From positions 32,611,712 to 32,675,711 of the forward strand of contig JAAALK010000286.1 in the NCBI GenBank assembly GCA_019279435.1: DNA of 64,000 bases, in the 5' to 3' direction. Positions 45,009-56,160 of this stretch are shown here, piece by piece. The translations under genes were made by a program, and so were the position numbers. Positions within the stretch are counted from its first letter, which is position 1, and every line of letters starts with the position of its first letter. The stretch comes from Zizania palustris (lineage: Eukaryota > Streptophyta > Magnoliopsida > Poales > Poaceae). The notes under the pieces are model-generated. The model was given only the letters and a program-made list of their open reading frames with translations, did not search any database and was not told the DNA's origin.

Positions 45009-48000
45009 TGTCGCGCCCCGATTTAATAAATCAGGACTTTATTGAAATTCCATAGAAAATCAATAAAACAAGACGTTCATCACACGACCACGTACAATAC
45101 GAGCAATCATTCACGGTTCGTAGACCGCATTAATACAAAGTGATTAAAGATGAAGAGAAACTAATAAAACAAGGGTCCTAGATGAACGCCTCCTTCCAGT
45201 CTCGCCTTGACTGGGTCGCTACTCCAGACCTTCATCCTCCTCGTAGTAGACTGGCTCTGATGTTGTAAGTCAACGGGGTGAGTACAGATGTACTCAGCAA
45301 GCCACCGAATGCAAATATAATGCAAGGTAATAACAAGGGAGATATTGGCTAATTTAGCGGAAGCAGCATATGTGTAGAGCTTTAAATGTGAGCAGTTTAT
45401 TAGTACGGAAAAGTAAACATGTGCATGTGTATCATCATCTTCTAACTCGAGGGGTACAGTCAGCCCCACCTCGCTCAACAGTCCTTACGTGCCATGTATA
45501 ACTTGACCATTCAAACAATTGTAAACTAACTGCGAGTAGTCACACAACCCGCCCTTGACCGTGGGCTCGGCTTTTCGAAAAGATTAAATTACTCTGATCA
45601 GAGATGTACCACTGTACCCACAAGGCACGCACTCATCACCTACACCGAAGTGTAACGAGATGACCCATCACACGGGAACTCGTGCCAAAACCTTCCATAT
45701 AGTCCTCCCCGACTCAATAGCACCCTCTTATGGGTTTCATATGGTGTCCCGACGCATCGGAGCCCCACCATACCCCCCCTTGAGCCTCGTCGGTACAAGT
45801 CGCCCGCAGGCTAGCCCCTTGCCCCCTCCTCTATGGTGCATCAAGCCGGAGTATTCCATACTTCCAGTTAGGACTTACCCATTAGACTTGTGGTTGGTAC
45901 GGAAGTGCTTTGCAACAGATCCCGCAGACCGGTCCTTATAGTGCCCCGGGTGCGACAAACCAGTGCCCGAGCTTGCACCCGGAACCCACCATACTTATAA
46001 CCTAGCCAACTCCAACAGAGTCCAGAGACGAGAATAACAGGGAAATTCATATACAGAATCCAGCTATCTACGACTCGTTCTTTTTAACCTATAGCAGTTG
46101 TGCCGGTACATTGGGCACTAGCTAATATTATTATAGTAGAGTGACAAGGAGTTGAGGCTCAATAAGCATGGCTTGGGTTTGCACACAAGGACAGGGATCT
46201 AATAAATATAAGTGTAAGGCTTGAATATTTGACTAATGCAATATTAACCTAGGGGTTATAGCGATAAGTTATTAAAACATGGGCTCAATTATGATCAACT
46301 GTTTCCACAGAGATGGTCGATGACTTGCCTTGCTCAGCAAATGGGGATGGAGGAACCTCGGGGTAGAACTCCTGCTCCTCGACGAACTCGTAGTCTTCTC
46401 GATACGGAAAATAAACAATACATTCAATAAACAGATAAAATTCACCAAATATTAAACATACACATTTGTAGGTTTGATTATGTGAAGTAATATTTTTAAT
46501 ATTTCAAGGTTTTGTTCAAAACAGTAAAGTTTAATATTTTAGAATTTTCCCTATTTTATTTTCTGTATTTTTAATTTCAACCCTAAGGGATTTTTATTCA
46601 TTTATTTATTAATAATATTTTAAGTAACCGAAACATACTGTTTTTATTGTATTAATGTGTAGAGAATAATATTCTGGTTCTAACAAAATTTGAATGGTGA
46701 AATTTGGAGTTAAAATGAGCAAGATATGAATTTTTGAAGTTTAAACAATTTTCTGGAATTTTATTTAAACTAAAATCAGTCTCTGGTCCACGGTGAACCA
46801 GGTTCACCGTGAACCCGTGACTATGCGCGTGGACCGGCCGATCCAGAGCCGTCGGATCTGGATCTGGCGGTCGGACGCGAGGCGGGAGGCGTAAGTGGAA
46901 ATGGACGGCTGAGATTATATCGTAGCGAAGGGGTACGCGTGGACGCACCAGATCGCTCCAGCGCTTTAAGTTGCGATCGACGGCCGTGAGCGAGCGATAC
47001 CGCTTTGACCAGATCCAAGGGCTCAGATTAGATCCCACAGGATCTAATCGGTGCCGTCCGATCCGGATCGTGCGGCACAGAGGGGATCCGGCACGGCACG
47101 CGCTAAGGGCTCGAGTACCCTTCGTCTCCGGCGACGGCGAGGCCTCGGGCGCGGTGGCAGCGGCGGCGGCGAGCGCCTACGGGCCTAGCTAGGGCCAAAA
47201 ATGGAATGCGGAGGCGAGGGGGGGTTATGATCATACCTTCTACGGCGAAGATGGGGGACGGGCGGCGACGACGGCGAGGGTAGACGACGAGGTCTTCTCG
47301 GGTGGTCGTCGGCGACGGCGATCCGGCGGCGTCCTCGACCAACAGAGTGGATGCCGAGGTAGGGCGGTCGACGACGGACTCGACGGTGGCGGTGGATAGG
47401 GCAGGGGAGGCCGGAGTCGACGGCGAGGGCTCGCCGGAGGTGGAGCAGAGGGGAGGAGCCTAAAATCGAGAGGGAGCGCGTGGGAGTGCTTTAGCTCGGG
47501 TTTAGGCGGTGTGGCTGAGGGCGGTGGCCGAAGGGGATTATTTATAGGGGCTCGCCGGCGTAAGGAGGGAAGGGAACCGAGGGTTTCCAAGAACTCCGGC
47601 GAGGGTTTCCTAACTCTCGGCCGAGCTTCTATACACGGTAAAACGCGTCGGGTTTACATGGAAGGAGATCACCGGCGATTGGGGAAGGTGATCCGAGGCG
47701 AATCCAGACGAATGCGGGCGGCCGGCGGCGAAAAAGGAAGGAGATCGCCGGCGGGGAAGAAAGGGGATCCCCTTCCAACGAGGAAGACGATCCTGACAGG
47801 TGGCCCCCACCTGTCAGCGGGCGAATCAGGAAAGGAAAGGCATGGCAGGCGGGGCCGGGCGGACAGTGGGCGCAAGGGGGCTGACGAGTGGGTCCAGGCG
47901 GGGCGCGGGCGGGAGGAGAGAGAGGAGGGCGGCGCCGACAGGCGGGCCCCTCCTGTCAGCGAGAGGGTGGCGATGGGCTGGGCCAAAAAGGCCGCTGGGG

Positions 48001-48301
48001 GAAGTTTCTGGGTTGAGGCCCGTTAAGGATTTAAATCTGATTTTCGATTTAAAATAATTTCAGTAATTCATTTATTTAATTAAGGGTTGAATCACTGTTG
48101 ATAAAAATTTGTAAAAATTCCTAAAATTATATTTTGGGCTCTAGTTCATCTCATAAAAATTTCAAGTCCAGATTTTGAGTATTTCTCCCTGTTTGGCTTT
48201 ATTTGGGTTCTTTTGGTGATTTTTCTTTAGTAATAAATTCAGAAATGATTTAAATAATATTTTCTTTTTATTTTATTCCTTTTAATTTTTGGGGTGTTAC
48301 A
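45009..48301 (-). repeat. Tekay-D 5' LTR (3,293 bp)
   Basis: Near-identical to 37081-40374 (one substitution, one indel seen). Carries the CTATAAATAA box on the - strand at about 47547-47538 and the 23-base palindrome at 46789-46811. Followed by the target duplication GCATA at 48302-48306. Confidence 0.94.
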
Positions 48302-48306
48302 GCATA

Positions 48307-51300
48307 TCTCCAAGAGGATACGATGTAGGGACAATGAGGTTATGCGCCAAGAAATAATGCCTTAGCTTTCGCGAGGCCATCACTAAAGCATAAGCAAACT
48401 TTTCGAGCTCGGAGTATCTGATCTTGGCTCCCGATAATGCCTCCGAGACAAAATAAACTGGGTTTTGTACCAGCTTCTCTTTAAGCTCGACTTCTCGGAC
48501 CAGCACTACGCTTACTGCTGAATCTGTAGCTGCAAGGTATAAAAGCAATGCTTCCCCTGGAAGGGGAACAATTAAGGCTGATAATGTTCCGAGGTATACT
48601 TTTATCTCTTCGAAGCTCTTCTGGCACTCCGGCGTCTAGCTGAAGTTTTCTGAGCCCTTGAGTGCCTTGAAAATTGGGAGGCTTCGCTCTGCCGATCTTG
48701 ATAGGAACCTGCTGAGTGCTGCTAGCCTTCCTGCTAGTTTCTGTACTTGCTTCAAATTTTCTGGTGGAGCCATTCTTTGCAGCGCACTTATTTGTGTTGG
48801 GCTGGCTTCGATCCCCCTACTGGAAACTAAGTACCCTAGCAGCTTCCCTGCTTGTGCCCCGAATATGCATTTTTCGGGGTTGAGGCGTACTCCACATGCT
48901 CGGAGGCTCTCAAAAGTTCCGGCTAGGTCTAGACTGTGCTGGTGCTTTTGTGCACTTTTTACTACAATATCGTCCATGTAGGCCTCGACATTGCGGCCTA
49001 TTTGATGACCTAAGGCTTTAGCTATTAAGCGAGAAAATGTGGCTCCGGCATTCCGCAAACCAAAAGGCATTCTTACATAGCAGAATACTCCAGAAGGAGT
49101 TATGAAACTTGTCTTGGCTTCGTCTTCGCGCTCCAGCCATACTTGATGGTACCCGGAATAGGCGTCGAGGAAGCTTATTAATTCGGAGCCGGCTGTGGAA
49201 TCTATTAATTGATCTATTTGGGGCATTGGGTAGGGGTCTCGCGGGCATGCTTTATTTAATGAGGTGAAGTCAATACACATGCGCCATTTGCTGGAATCCT
49301 TCTTTCTTACAAAAACAGGGTTGGCCAACCACTCAGTATGGGCCACCTCCCTGATAATGCCAGCTTTTAACAACTTTTCCACTTCGGTCTTGGCTAAACT
49401 TGCTCTTTCTGCTGATAGCTTTCGGAGCCCCTGGCGCACCGGCTTGGCCTTCGGGTTTACGAGCAGACTGTGCTCGATGATGCTTCGGTCAACCCCAGTG
49501 ATATCTTCGTCGGTCCAAGCAAACATGTCTAGATTCTTCTTGACGACTTCTTCTAACGAGGCGGTTATCTCCGGAGATAGCCCCTTGCCGAATTTTATTG
49601 GGTACTCTTTGCCGTCTTCTGAGATTATTCTTGTCTCGACATCACCCTCCGGGCTTGGTTTAAGCGGAGATCCCTTCGGAGGGCTCAAGGCCTCCGGTAC
49701 TTCTTTGGCGCTCTCCGCCACATTATGCACTTGTCGGGGGTCCAATGGCTGTCCGTGGCCATACTCTGTCCTTCTGGCTATAGCCTGGTCTCCTGAAATA
49801 GTGAGCACCCCACCTTGCGTGGGCATTTTGAGACAAAGGTAATTGTGATGTGCTATAGCCCCGAATTGGTTCAACATCCCTCGACCGAAGATAGCATTAT
49901 AAGCGTAAGGGGCATCCACCACATCGAAAATCACCTCTTCTACTCGGGCTAGCGGCCCCTCTCCGAAGGCAACCTCGAGGCCTATTTGGCCGAGGGCATC
50001 GAGAGGTGGTCCTGAGAACCCTTGAAGCGGCCGGGCTGCTGGAAGCAGATGCTTCCGAGGTATGCACATCTGGTCGAAGGCCTGGACGAAGAGTATGTCT
50101 GCGGAGCTCCCGCCATCTACCAGAATCCTTCGAACATCTGCCCCTGCTATATCGGTGGAGATGACTAATGGGTCAGCATGGGGAAACTTCACCCCTACCG
50201 CATCGCTGGCTGTGAACGAGATGGGCACACGGGACCATTCTGGCATCCCTTCAGCGGAACTTGAAGTCCCAATGTGCCCGACCTCGCGGACGTACTCGCG
50301 GCGCTGTCTCTTGGACATGCTGCCGAGGGTCCCCCCTCCGGAGATGGGCATGACCACTCTCTTGCCGCGGTCTTGTGGATCTTCTTGCTTTGGTGGTGGC
50401 ATAATACTGGCCACCGGTAGCCGTATGGGGGCTTCGAGGGCACCAGCTCGGGCCACAGCTTGAACAGGCTCCGATCGTGTCGTCGGTGGAGCCCGATCCG
50501 AAGTACCTCGCCTGGTATTTCGCTCGAGGTATTCACCTCGAAGGGTTAACACTGTCTTGCAGTCCTTTGTGTCATGGCTTCTATTGTCGCCATGCACGCA
50601 ACAAAAATGACTCTGGCGCCTACCAAGCACCCTTTCTTGAGGTCCTGGAGGCCCAGCCTTGAAACTTTTTCCCTGCTGGAAATTGGCAGGTGCCTTCGAA
50701 GCTGAAGGTGTAATGTTTAGCACTTCCGAACGGAAATGCTTCTTCCCTCGCCTATACTCGCTGGGGCGGCTGTCTTGTGGAGGTTGCGGTGTAGCGGCGG
50801 CTTCTTGCTCCCCTTTGACTTCCCGGAGGGTGGGTAGTGTTGCTTCAACTCGCCGCAGGCATCCTTCCTCTGCCTTGGCATACTGTTCGAAGTATGCCAT
50901 GAGCTGCGCCACGGACGTTACCGGCTTCCGATGGAGTTTGCTGAGGAGGTCGGGGTTCAACACCCCTTCGCGGGCAGCATCAACTACTGAGGAGGTAGAG
51001 AGGCCCTTGATTTGTGACTTGGTGTGGGCGAAGCGTGTGAAGTACTCCCAGAGGGTTTCTCCCACCCGCTGCTTTACTTGAAACAAACTTCCTGTGGACA
51101 TTGGGGCCACGAAGGTACCTTGGAAGTTGCTCACGAATTTCTTTTTGAGCTGCTCCCATGAACTGATCGATCCTGGCTTTAAGGACCAGAACCAACGGAG
51201 CGCCACGCCTTCGAGAGCGAGGGGGAAGCATTTTGCCATGGTGCTTCGCACCCCTCCGCTTGCTTCTATCGCCAGGGCGTAAGAGCGGGCGAATTCTCCG

Positions 51301-51583
51301 GGGTCCGACCCCCCGGAGTATTTGTGCAGCTTCGAGGCCTTGAACTTGGGGTCGAAAGGCACTCTCTGCAGATCAGGGTGCAACGGAGACTCGTTATCGA
51401 AGGAGGCATTCTCGGCCTCCTCTTGGACTTGTATAACTTCTGGGGGATTGCGGGCTCCATCGTCTTGAGGCCCCCTTGGAGTTTCGGTGGAAGCTTGAGT
51501 GCGGAGTCGGTCGGCGGCCTCTTGCCTCCATCTGGATACCTCCTCCTGAAGCCTGGCTAGCTGCGTAGCCTCGGTTTCGGGAG
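48307..51583 (-). pseudogene. Tat-A gag (most), protease, RT and first RNase H
   Basis: Continues gag from 62445 after Copia-C and runs to Tekay-D. Order: gag core with FARSYALAIEASGGVRSTM and KKKFVSNFQGTFVAPMS (about 51300-51110); Cys/His motif CCVHGDNRSHDTKDC (about 50590); protease with RRILVDGGSSADILFVQ (about 50130), using DGG as Tat elements do; RT with FLDAYSGYHQVWLERED (about 49170) and catalytic YMDDIVVKS (about 48980). TAG at 48638-48636 interrupts the first RNase H at a position where tryptophan would fit; the frame then stays open to YPLGDML at 48307. Apart from this stop and the two insertions the coding region is uninterrupted. Confidence 0.92.
51579..51583. repeat. Left target-site duplication of Copia-C (GGGAG)
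   Basis: GGGAG before the LTR at 51584 is repeated at 62440-62444 after the other LTR, and the Tat-A gag frame is kept across the pair. Confidence 0.92.
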
Positions 51584-53344
51584 TGAGGAGCCATGCTGAA
51601 TAGCGTGGGCCTCATGGCTCCAGATGTGATGAGTCATTGTCAACGATAGTCAAAGAGGACTGGAATGAGAAGAGAAGACCTGCTGCGTCTGGGCCGCGTG
51701 TGACTCAGGTACACGGGCAGCGAGCGACTGTCGGGCAGAGGGGCTGCGAAGTCGGGCTGGCCCAATCTGGGTACATGGGCTAGGAGCAGCAGAGGATCCA
51801 CTGGACTGTTGACCGGGATTGACTCAGGTACACGGGCGGCGAGCGATTGCCGGGCTGAGGGAGCTGCGGAATCGGGCCGGCCCAATCCGGGTACCCGGTG
51901 CGAAGACGGTGGACGCTTTGTCAGTTTCGGCGCAAAACTGATGACCGCTGATCTCGGATCTGACCGTTCTGAGGCGAAGCCGTAGCTGCTACGAAAGCTC
52001 CGCATCAGGACAAGTTACCTTTATTTAGGATTTTACTATTTTGCCTTTAGGCCCACAGTATGTCAGTCGAGTCTGTAAAAATATCCTAAGGGCAGTTTCG
52101 GTCTTTTCCATTTTTATTCAGCGTCTGTAAAAATCCTAGGGGTATTTCTGCATTTTCCTCTTTTAATGGGCTGCCTATAAATAGGCCCCAATAGCCTAGG
52201 GTTAGGACACCCATTTTGAAAAATCACTTTACCAATTCTGAAATTCGTGGGTCACTTTTTCCTCTTCTTCTCCACTGTTCACCGCCGCCATTCATCAGCC
52301 GCCGTCTCATTAGTTCGGCTTTCGCTTGTTCACCGAGATCCCCCATGATTTTTTTTCTTCAGAGTAGCAGTGTCGTAGTGCCAGTGTTCTTCCGCGTGTG
52401 GCAGTAGATCCTGCAGCACGCAAGGACTCGGTGTGCACGGCAGCCGAGCGTTCAGAGCCTAGCAGCTGCCTACGCTGCCATGTCTTAGTGACGCGCGTCA
52501 GGATGAAGGCGCAGGCTTCGGTGTGAAGAACTAGCAGTTGCTGGTGCTGCATGTCCTCTCGCAGCGGCACGGCGCACGGAGCACATGTGACCAGGCGAAG
52601 GGAGCAAGAAAAATACATTGCATGGTAAATCCTGTTTTGCCTCGTTTTGCGTGTATTTACAGCTACTTCATTGTTTCTAACACTCTGTTTAATCCTCCGT
52701 ATAGCGTGTATTGTAGCTACGAACAAGGAATACTGTAGCTTCGTGGTACTGTAGCCGCGATTTCTGAAGCACTAGTTTTCTATATCATTCCGTGAATGCT
52801 TTTTGCCCTGTTTTGTTTTGCCTGAACGTGCACTTGTTAAAAACTTAAAAAACTCTTGATGGACAAGTTATAGTTCTTAATATATTTTTTATAACATTTG
52901 GCTGAGATGTGTGTTCCATAAAATTGATCTGCTCTATTTCATAGCTCTCTGTTTTATCCTGTTAGTTAATCTCTTGTCTTGAACTTTATCAATTTTTGAT
53001 GGTATTGTCTAATTGAATAAAAGGCAGTAGTATGTGATTGTTACTATCTTACTTATTGTACTGTCTCTCATCTGATGAAATGCATGTTAAGTGTCGAAAC
53101 ACTTTATGAACTATCTATCTGATTTGTAAGTTGAGTTAATCTGCCTGTTAACACTGTGTTGGTGTCTTTTCGATTAGGACACCGGTCGTTTTTAGGCTAG
53201 ATTATTTTTGGCTTTGTGGATCAGTTTCCTTTTTGTTGTTAATCTGTTGAGGTGCGTTGGGTGTTGGGAGCAGGCCATTGATTCGAAAGAATTTTTTTTA
53301 GGCGCCCATTCACCCCCCCTCTGGTCGCTACTTTCGGTCCTACA
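51584..53344 (+). repeat. Copia-C 5' LTR (1,761 bp)
   Basis: TGAGGAGCCATGCTG...GGTCCTACA. TATAAATAGG box at 52176-52185. U3 contains a duplicated block: TGACTCAGGTACACGGGC..GCGAGCGA occurs near 51702 and 51820 with the GGCCCAATC(C/T)GGGTAC word after each, a pattern also present in the Copia-1 LTR. Open frames in it are repeated in both LTRs and look like artefacts. Confidence 0.94.
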
Positions 53345-53346
53345 AG

Positions 53347-53358
53347 TGGTATCAGAGC
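53347..53358 (+). promoter_or_regulatory. Copia-C primer-binding site (initiator tRNA-Met type)
   Basis: TGGTATCAGAGC begins two bases after the LTR end, with CTGG following. It primes minus-strand DNA synthesis from initiator tRNA-Met in copia elements. Confidence 0.9.
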
Positions 53359-53409
53359 CTGGTTAGGGTTTTTCCATACCTTAACCGGTTCTAAACCCCA
53401 GTAGTGATC

Positions 53410-56160
53410 ATGACGTCTCCTGGCAAGGTCCCGTCCTTGGAAGCTTATGGCTATAATTATTGGAAGACTCGCATGCGAGCCTATCTCATGAGCCAAAGCT
53501 CGGACATCTGGGATATTTGCGTTCACGCTACGTTTGTCATATTGCCAGTTGCTGAGCGTGATTCTCCTGGTATCATCGCCCAGCATGTGAACAATAGCAA
53601 AGCGGTGAACATCTTGTTTTCTGGTTTGGGTCCCACTGAGTTTGAGCGTGTGAGCCATCTCTCCACTGCGAGAGAGATCTGGGCTACCCTCCAGGCACAC
53701 CATGAGGGGACAGCTCAGGTCAAGGCTCGGCTCTATCAGACCTACCGGCGTGAGTACGAGAACTTCACACAAAAGCCGGGTGAATCTGTTGAAGCGTTGT
53801 TTGGTCGTTTTCAGTCGATCATAAACAAGCTTCGGGACAACAAGGCTGAGGGTGTTCAGTTAGTCACAGATCACGAACAGGCACTCAAGGTTCTTCATAC
53901 CTTAGACCCAAAGATCTGGGAGATCAAGGTATCCTCTATCATTGAGAGCACTTCTTATGATACCTTGACCATTTCTGATTTGTTTAGCAAGCTGAAGGCC
54001 ACCGAGGTTGATACCCAGTTGAGATCAAATCTCACTGGCTCTGGATCAAAGTCTCTGGCCCTTGCTACACCTTCTGTTGATCCCACTTCTGTGAGTTGTG
54101 TTGGGTTCTCTTTGATGTCTATCACTGAGGACCAGCTTGAGTCTTTGGGAGATGATGATTTGTGTCTGTTTAACAACCGGGTGCGTCGTGTTTATGACAA
54201 AAGGATGTTCAAAAGACACGGCACAAAGACCGGATGCTTTGAGTGTGGTGATCCAGGACACTTCATCGCCGACTGCCCCAAGCGCAATGGACACAAGAAG
54301 GGCACCGGTGGTGGCTTCCACGACTCCGGCAAGCACGACAGCTCCTCCTTCAACAAGGGCAAGCCAAAGACCAGATTCTTCAGAAAGGCCCTGAAGGACT
54401 ACCGGCGAGAGAACAAGAAGCGCGACAAGGCCTTCTTCGCTGAGATGGAGAAGAGCTACTCCAAGCGGTCCACATCTTCTTCCTCTTCATCGAGCTCAAG
54501 CGATGAGGAGATCATCATCAGGAAGGGGAAGGACAAGGACGATCCAGCGGGCCTTTGCTTCATGGCTTTCGGGGACAGACCGAAGAGCCACTCACACCAG
54601 CGCCGAAGATCCCGCAAGAGCTTCTGCTCAATGGCTCTTGGGGATAAGGAAGAAAAGAGCTCCTCCGATGACTCCGACGACGACGACAACAAGGTATCAT
54701 CCTATGAACGAGAAATTGTTGATTTACTTGAGAGCAATCGTCAGGAGTTAAAGTATCGGGAAAAACTGCTTAGGGGGGCTAAGAAGAGGATAGATGAGTT
54801 AGAGAGTGAGCTTGCCGTGGCCAACGGCAGAATTGAGAGTCTATCTTCTTCCCCTTGCTTGGGTGATAGCAGTGAGTGCCCAAAGTGTGAGGTGCTTCTG
54901 TGTGACCTGTCGACTCTGAAGTCCAGGTACACAGAAAGGGTTGATGAGAGGGACACTTTGGCCACTGAGCTTGAAAGTGCTCAGCTGGAGCTGAAAGATG
55001 CTCAAGCCACTGTCATCCTACCCTGTGCTGATTGCCCATCTCATCTTGCTAGTTTAGCTGAGCTAAAAGCCAAGGGCGATGAGCGTCTGGGTGATTTGGA
55101 GAGAATGAGAGCTGAGTTGGCGCAGACTAGGCTAGAGCTTGAGACATTGTCAGTTCCACCCACTGTCTGTGAGAACTGTCTGTCTCTTAGACTTGAGTTG
55201 ATTAAGCTGAAAGCCAAGAAGTCTGTCCAGGTGGATAGTGAGTGTGAGACCTGCTTGTCTCAGGTGGAGGTACTAGCTTCCTTGAGAGAGGAGCTAGCTG
55301 ATTCTCAGAATGAGAACTTTTACCTCCGTTCTATCCTGAGTTGGATCAGTGCCAGAGAGCCACAGCTCGGCATGATGATCCAGCAGTTCAAGAGGCAGGA
55401 TGGGTTTGGGGTAGGTTACACCTACACCAAGGCTGACTTTGAGAGTGCCATTAGCCGAGCAGTGGAGTGGAGTAAAATGACTCCTGAGCAGAGATATCCC
55501 AAGACCCATTCCACTGAGTCCTCCCAGGCTTGTCAGCCCAAGGATGGAGTGATCCATGAACCACCCAAAGCTCCACTCAAGAAACCCATCTGGATTCCAA
55601 AGCCCAAACACCTCCACACTTCTCTTGACTCTCTTCCTGGACCCTCTCAACCCAAGAAGCCGACACCAAACACCACTAAGCCCAAGAACCCCAAGCCTCA
55701 ACCACATTCCAAGAAGCCCACTTACCATTGCGAGTATTGTCAGAGAGACGGGCATCTTGCGGAGTTTTGCTTCAGGAGGAAGCGGGTTGAGAGAGCAGAG
55801 CGTGCTCGTGGTGGTCAGGAGCAGTTCTACCAGCAGGGTGGTAGACTGAGAGTTCCTCGACGCGGGGAGAGGCTGGAGGCTAGGCCGCGTCGTGTAGGTG
55901 GTGGTAGGGGAGGCGGCTTTCATGCCCGTGCTCCAGATGGTGGTGTTCGTTCCGGCAGAGCTCCAGGCCGTTTTGGCTACGGTCCTGGACCTCATGGCCG
56001 AGGTTTTAGGCAGAACCGAGGACCGCGCTTTGAGTCGCGTTTTGGTCCAAACTTTTCTGATGATTTCTGCTTTCCGTCTTTTGAGCAGATGGCTCGACAC
56101 TGGTTTAGCTCTTTTGCTAAACCTGGTGCCGGACCATTTGCTCCCACTTACAGCCACTGA
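53410..56160 (+). CDS. Copia-C gag (nucleocapsid) protein, about 916 aa
   Basis: ATG at 53410 (MTSPGKVPSLEAYGYNYW) is the first ATG of the open frame, 65 bases after the LTR. Gag core with YWKTRMRAYLMSQ and EIWATLQAHHEGTAQVKARL; zinc knuckle CFECGDPGHFIADCPK near residue 275; Ser-rich and Lys-rich tracts; a coiled-coil region (about 430-640) with several Cys-x2-Cys pairs such as CPKCEVLLC and CENCLSL; a Pro/Lys tract; a second knuckle CEYCQRDGHLAEFCFRR near residue 775; and an Arg/Gly-rich tail. No internal stop. It ends at TGA 56158-56160, and pol follows in the -1 frame rather than in frame as in Copia-B. Confidence 0.92.
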   Translation: MTSPGKVPSLEAYGYNYWKTRMRAYLMSQSSDIWDICVHATFVILPVAERDSPGIIAQHVNNSKAVNILFSGLGPTEFERVSHLSTAREIWATLQAHHEGTAQVKARLYQTYRREYENFTQKPGESVEALFGRFQSIINKLRDNKAEGVQLVTDHEQALKVLHTLDPKIWEIKVSSIIESTSYDTLTISDLFSKLKATEVDTQLRSNLTGSGSKSLALATPSVDPTSVSCVGFSLMSITEDQLESLGDDDLCLFNNRVRRVYDKRMFKRHGTKTGCFECGDPGHFIADCPKRNGHKKGTGGGFHDSGKHDSSSFNKGKPKTRFFRKALKDYRRENKKRDKAFFAEMEKSYSKRSTSSSSSSSSSDEEIIIRKGKDKDDPAGLCFMAFGDRPKSHSHQRRRSRKSFCSMALGDKEEKSSSDDSDDDDNKVSSYEREIVDLLESNRQELKYREKLLRGAKKRIDELESELAVANGRIESLSSSPCLGDSSECPKCEVLLCDLSTLKSRYTERVDERDTLATELESAQLELKDAQATVILPCADCPSHLASLAELKAKGDERLGDLERMRAELAQTRLELETLSVPPTVCENCLSLRLELIKLKAKKSVQVDSECETCLSQVEVLASLREELADSQNENFYLRSILSWISAREPQLGMMIQQFKRQDGFGVGYTYTKADFESAISRAVEWSKMTPEQRYPKTHSTESSQACQPKDGVIHEPPKAPLKKPIWIPKPKHLHTSLDSLPGPSQPKKPTPNTTKPKNPKPQPHSKKPTYHCEYCQRDGHLAEFCFRRKRVERAERARGGQEQFYQQGGRLRVPRRGERLEARPRRVGGGRGGGFHARAPDGGVRSGRAPGRFGYGPGPHGRGFRQNRGPRFESRFGPNFSDDFCFPSFEQMARHWFSSFAKPGAGPFAPTYSH

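Larger units (their letters stand above)
37081..48301 (-). mobile_element. Tekay-D: Tekay-type chromovirus (Ty3-gypsy), 11,221 bp, very recent but pol-defective
   Basis: LTRs of 3.29 kb, TSD GCATA at 37076-37080 and 48302-48306, initiator-Met primer site at the right end and purine tract at the left end define an element on the - strand. The LTRs differ by one substitution and one single-base indel by eye. The internal 4.63 kb holds a coiled-coil ORF, gag, protease, RT, part of RNase H, and then jumps to the end of integrase and a chromodomain. Long LTRs, a fused gag-pol and a C-terminal chromodomain fit the Tekay (Del) clade. It lies in the RNase H region of Tat-A, whose frame resumes on the other side. 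Confidence 0.94.

Noticed and set aside
51394..51615. 73-codon ORF on the - strand at the Tat-A/Copia-C border
   Set aside because: It crosses the LTR boundary and is out of frame with the true gag, which reads through the same DNA in another frame.
52310..52726. 138-codon ORF on the - strand in the Copia-C LTR (also 61402-61818)
   Set aside because: Antisense inside the LTR and duplicated with it; no recognisable domain.
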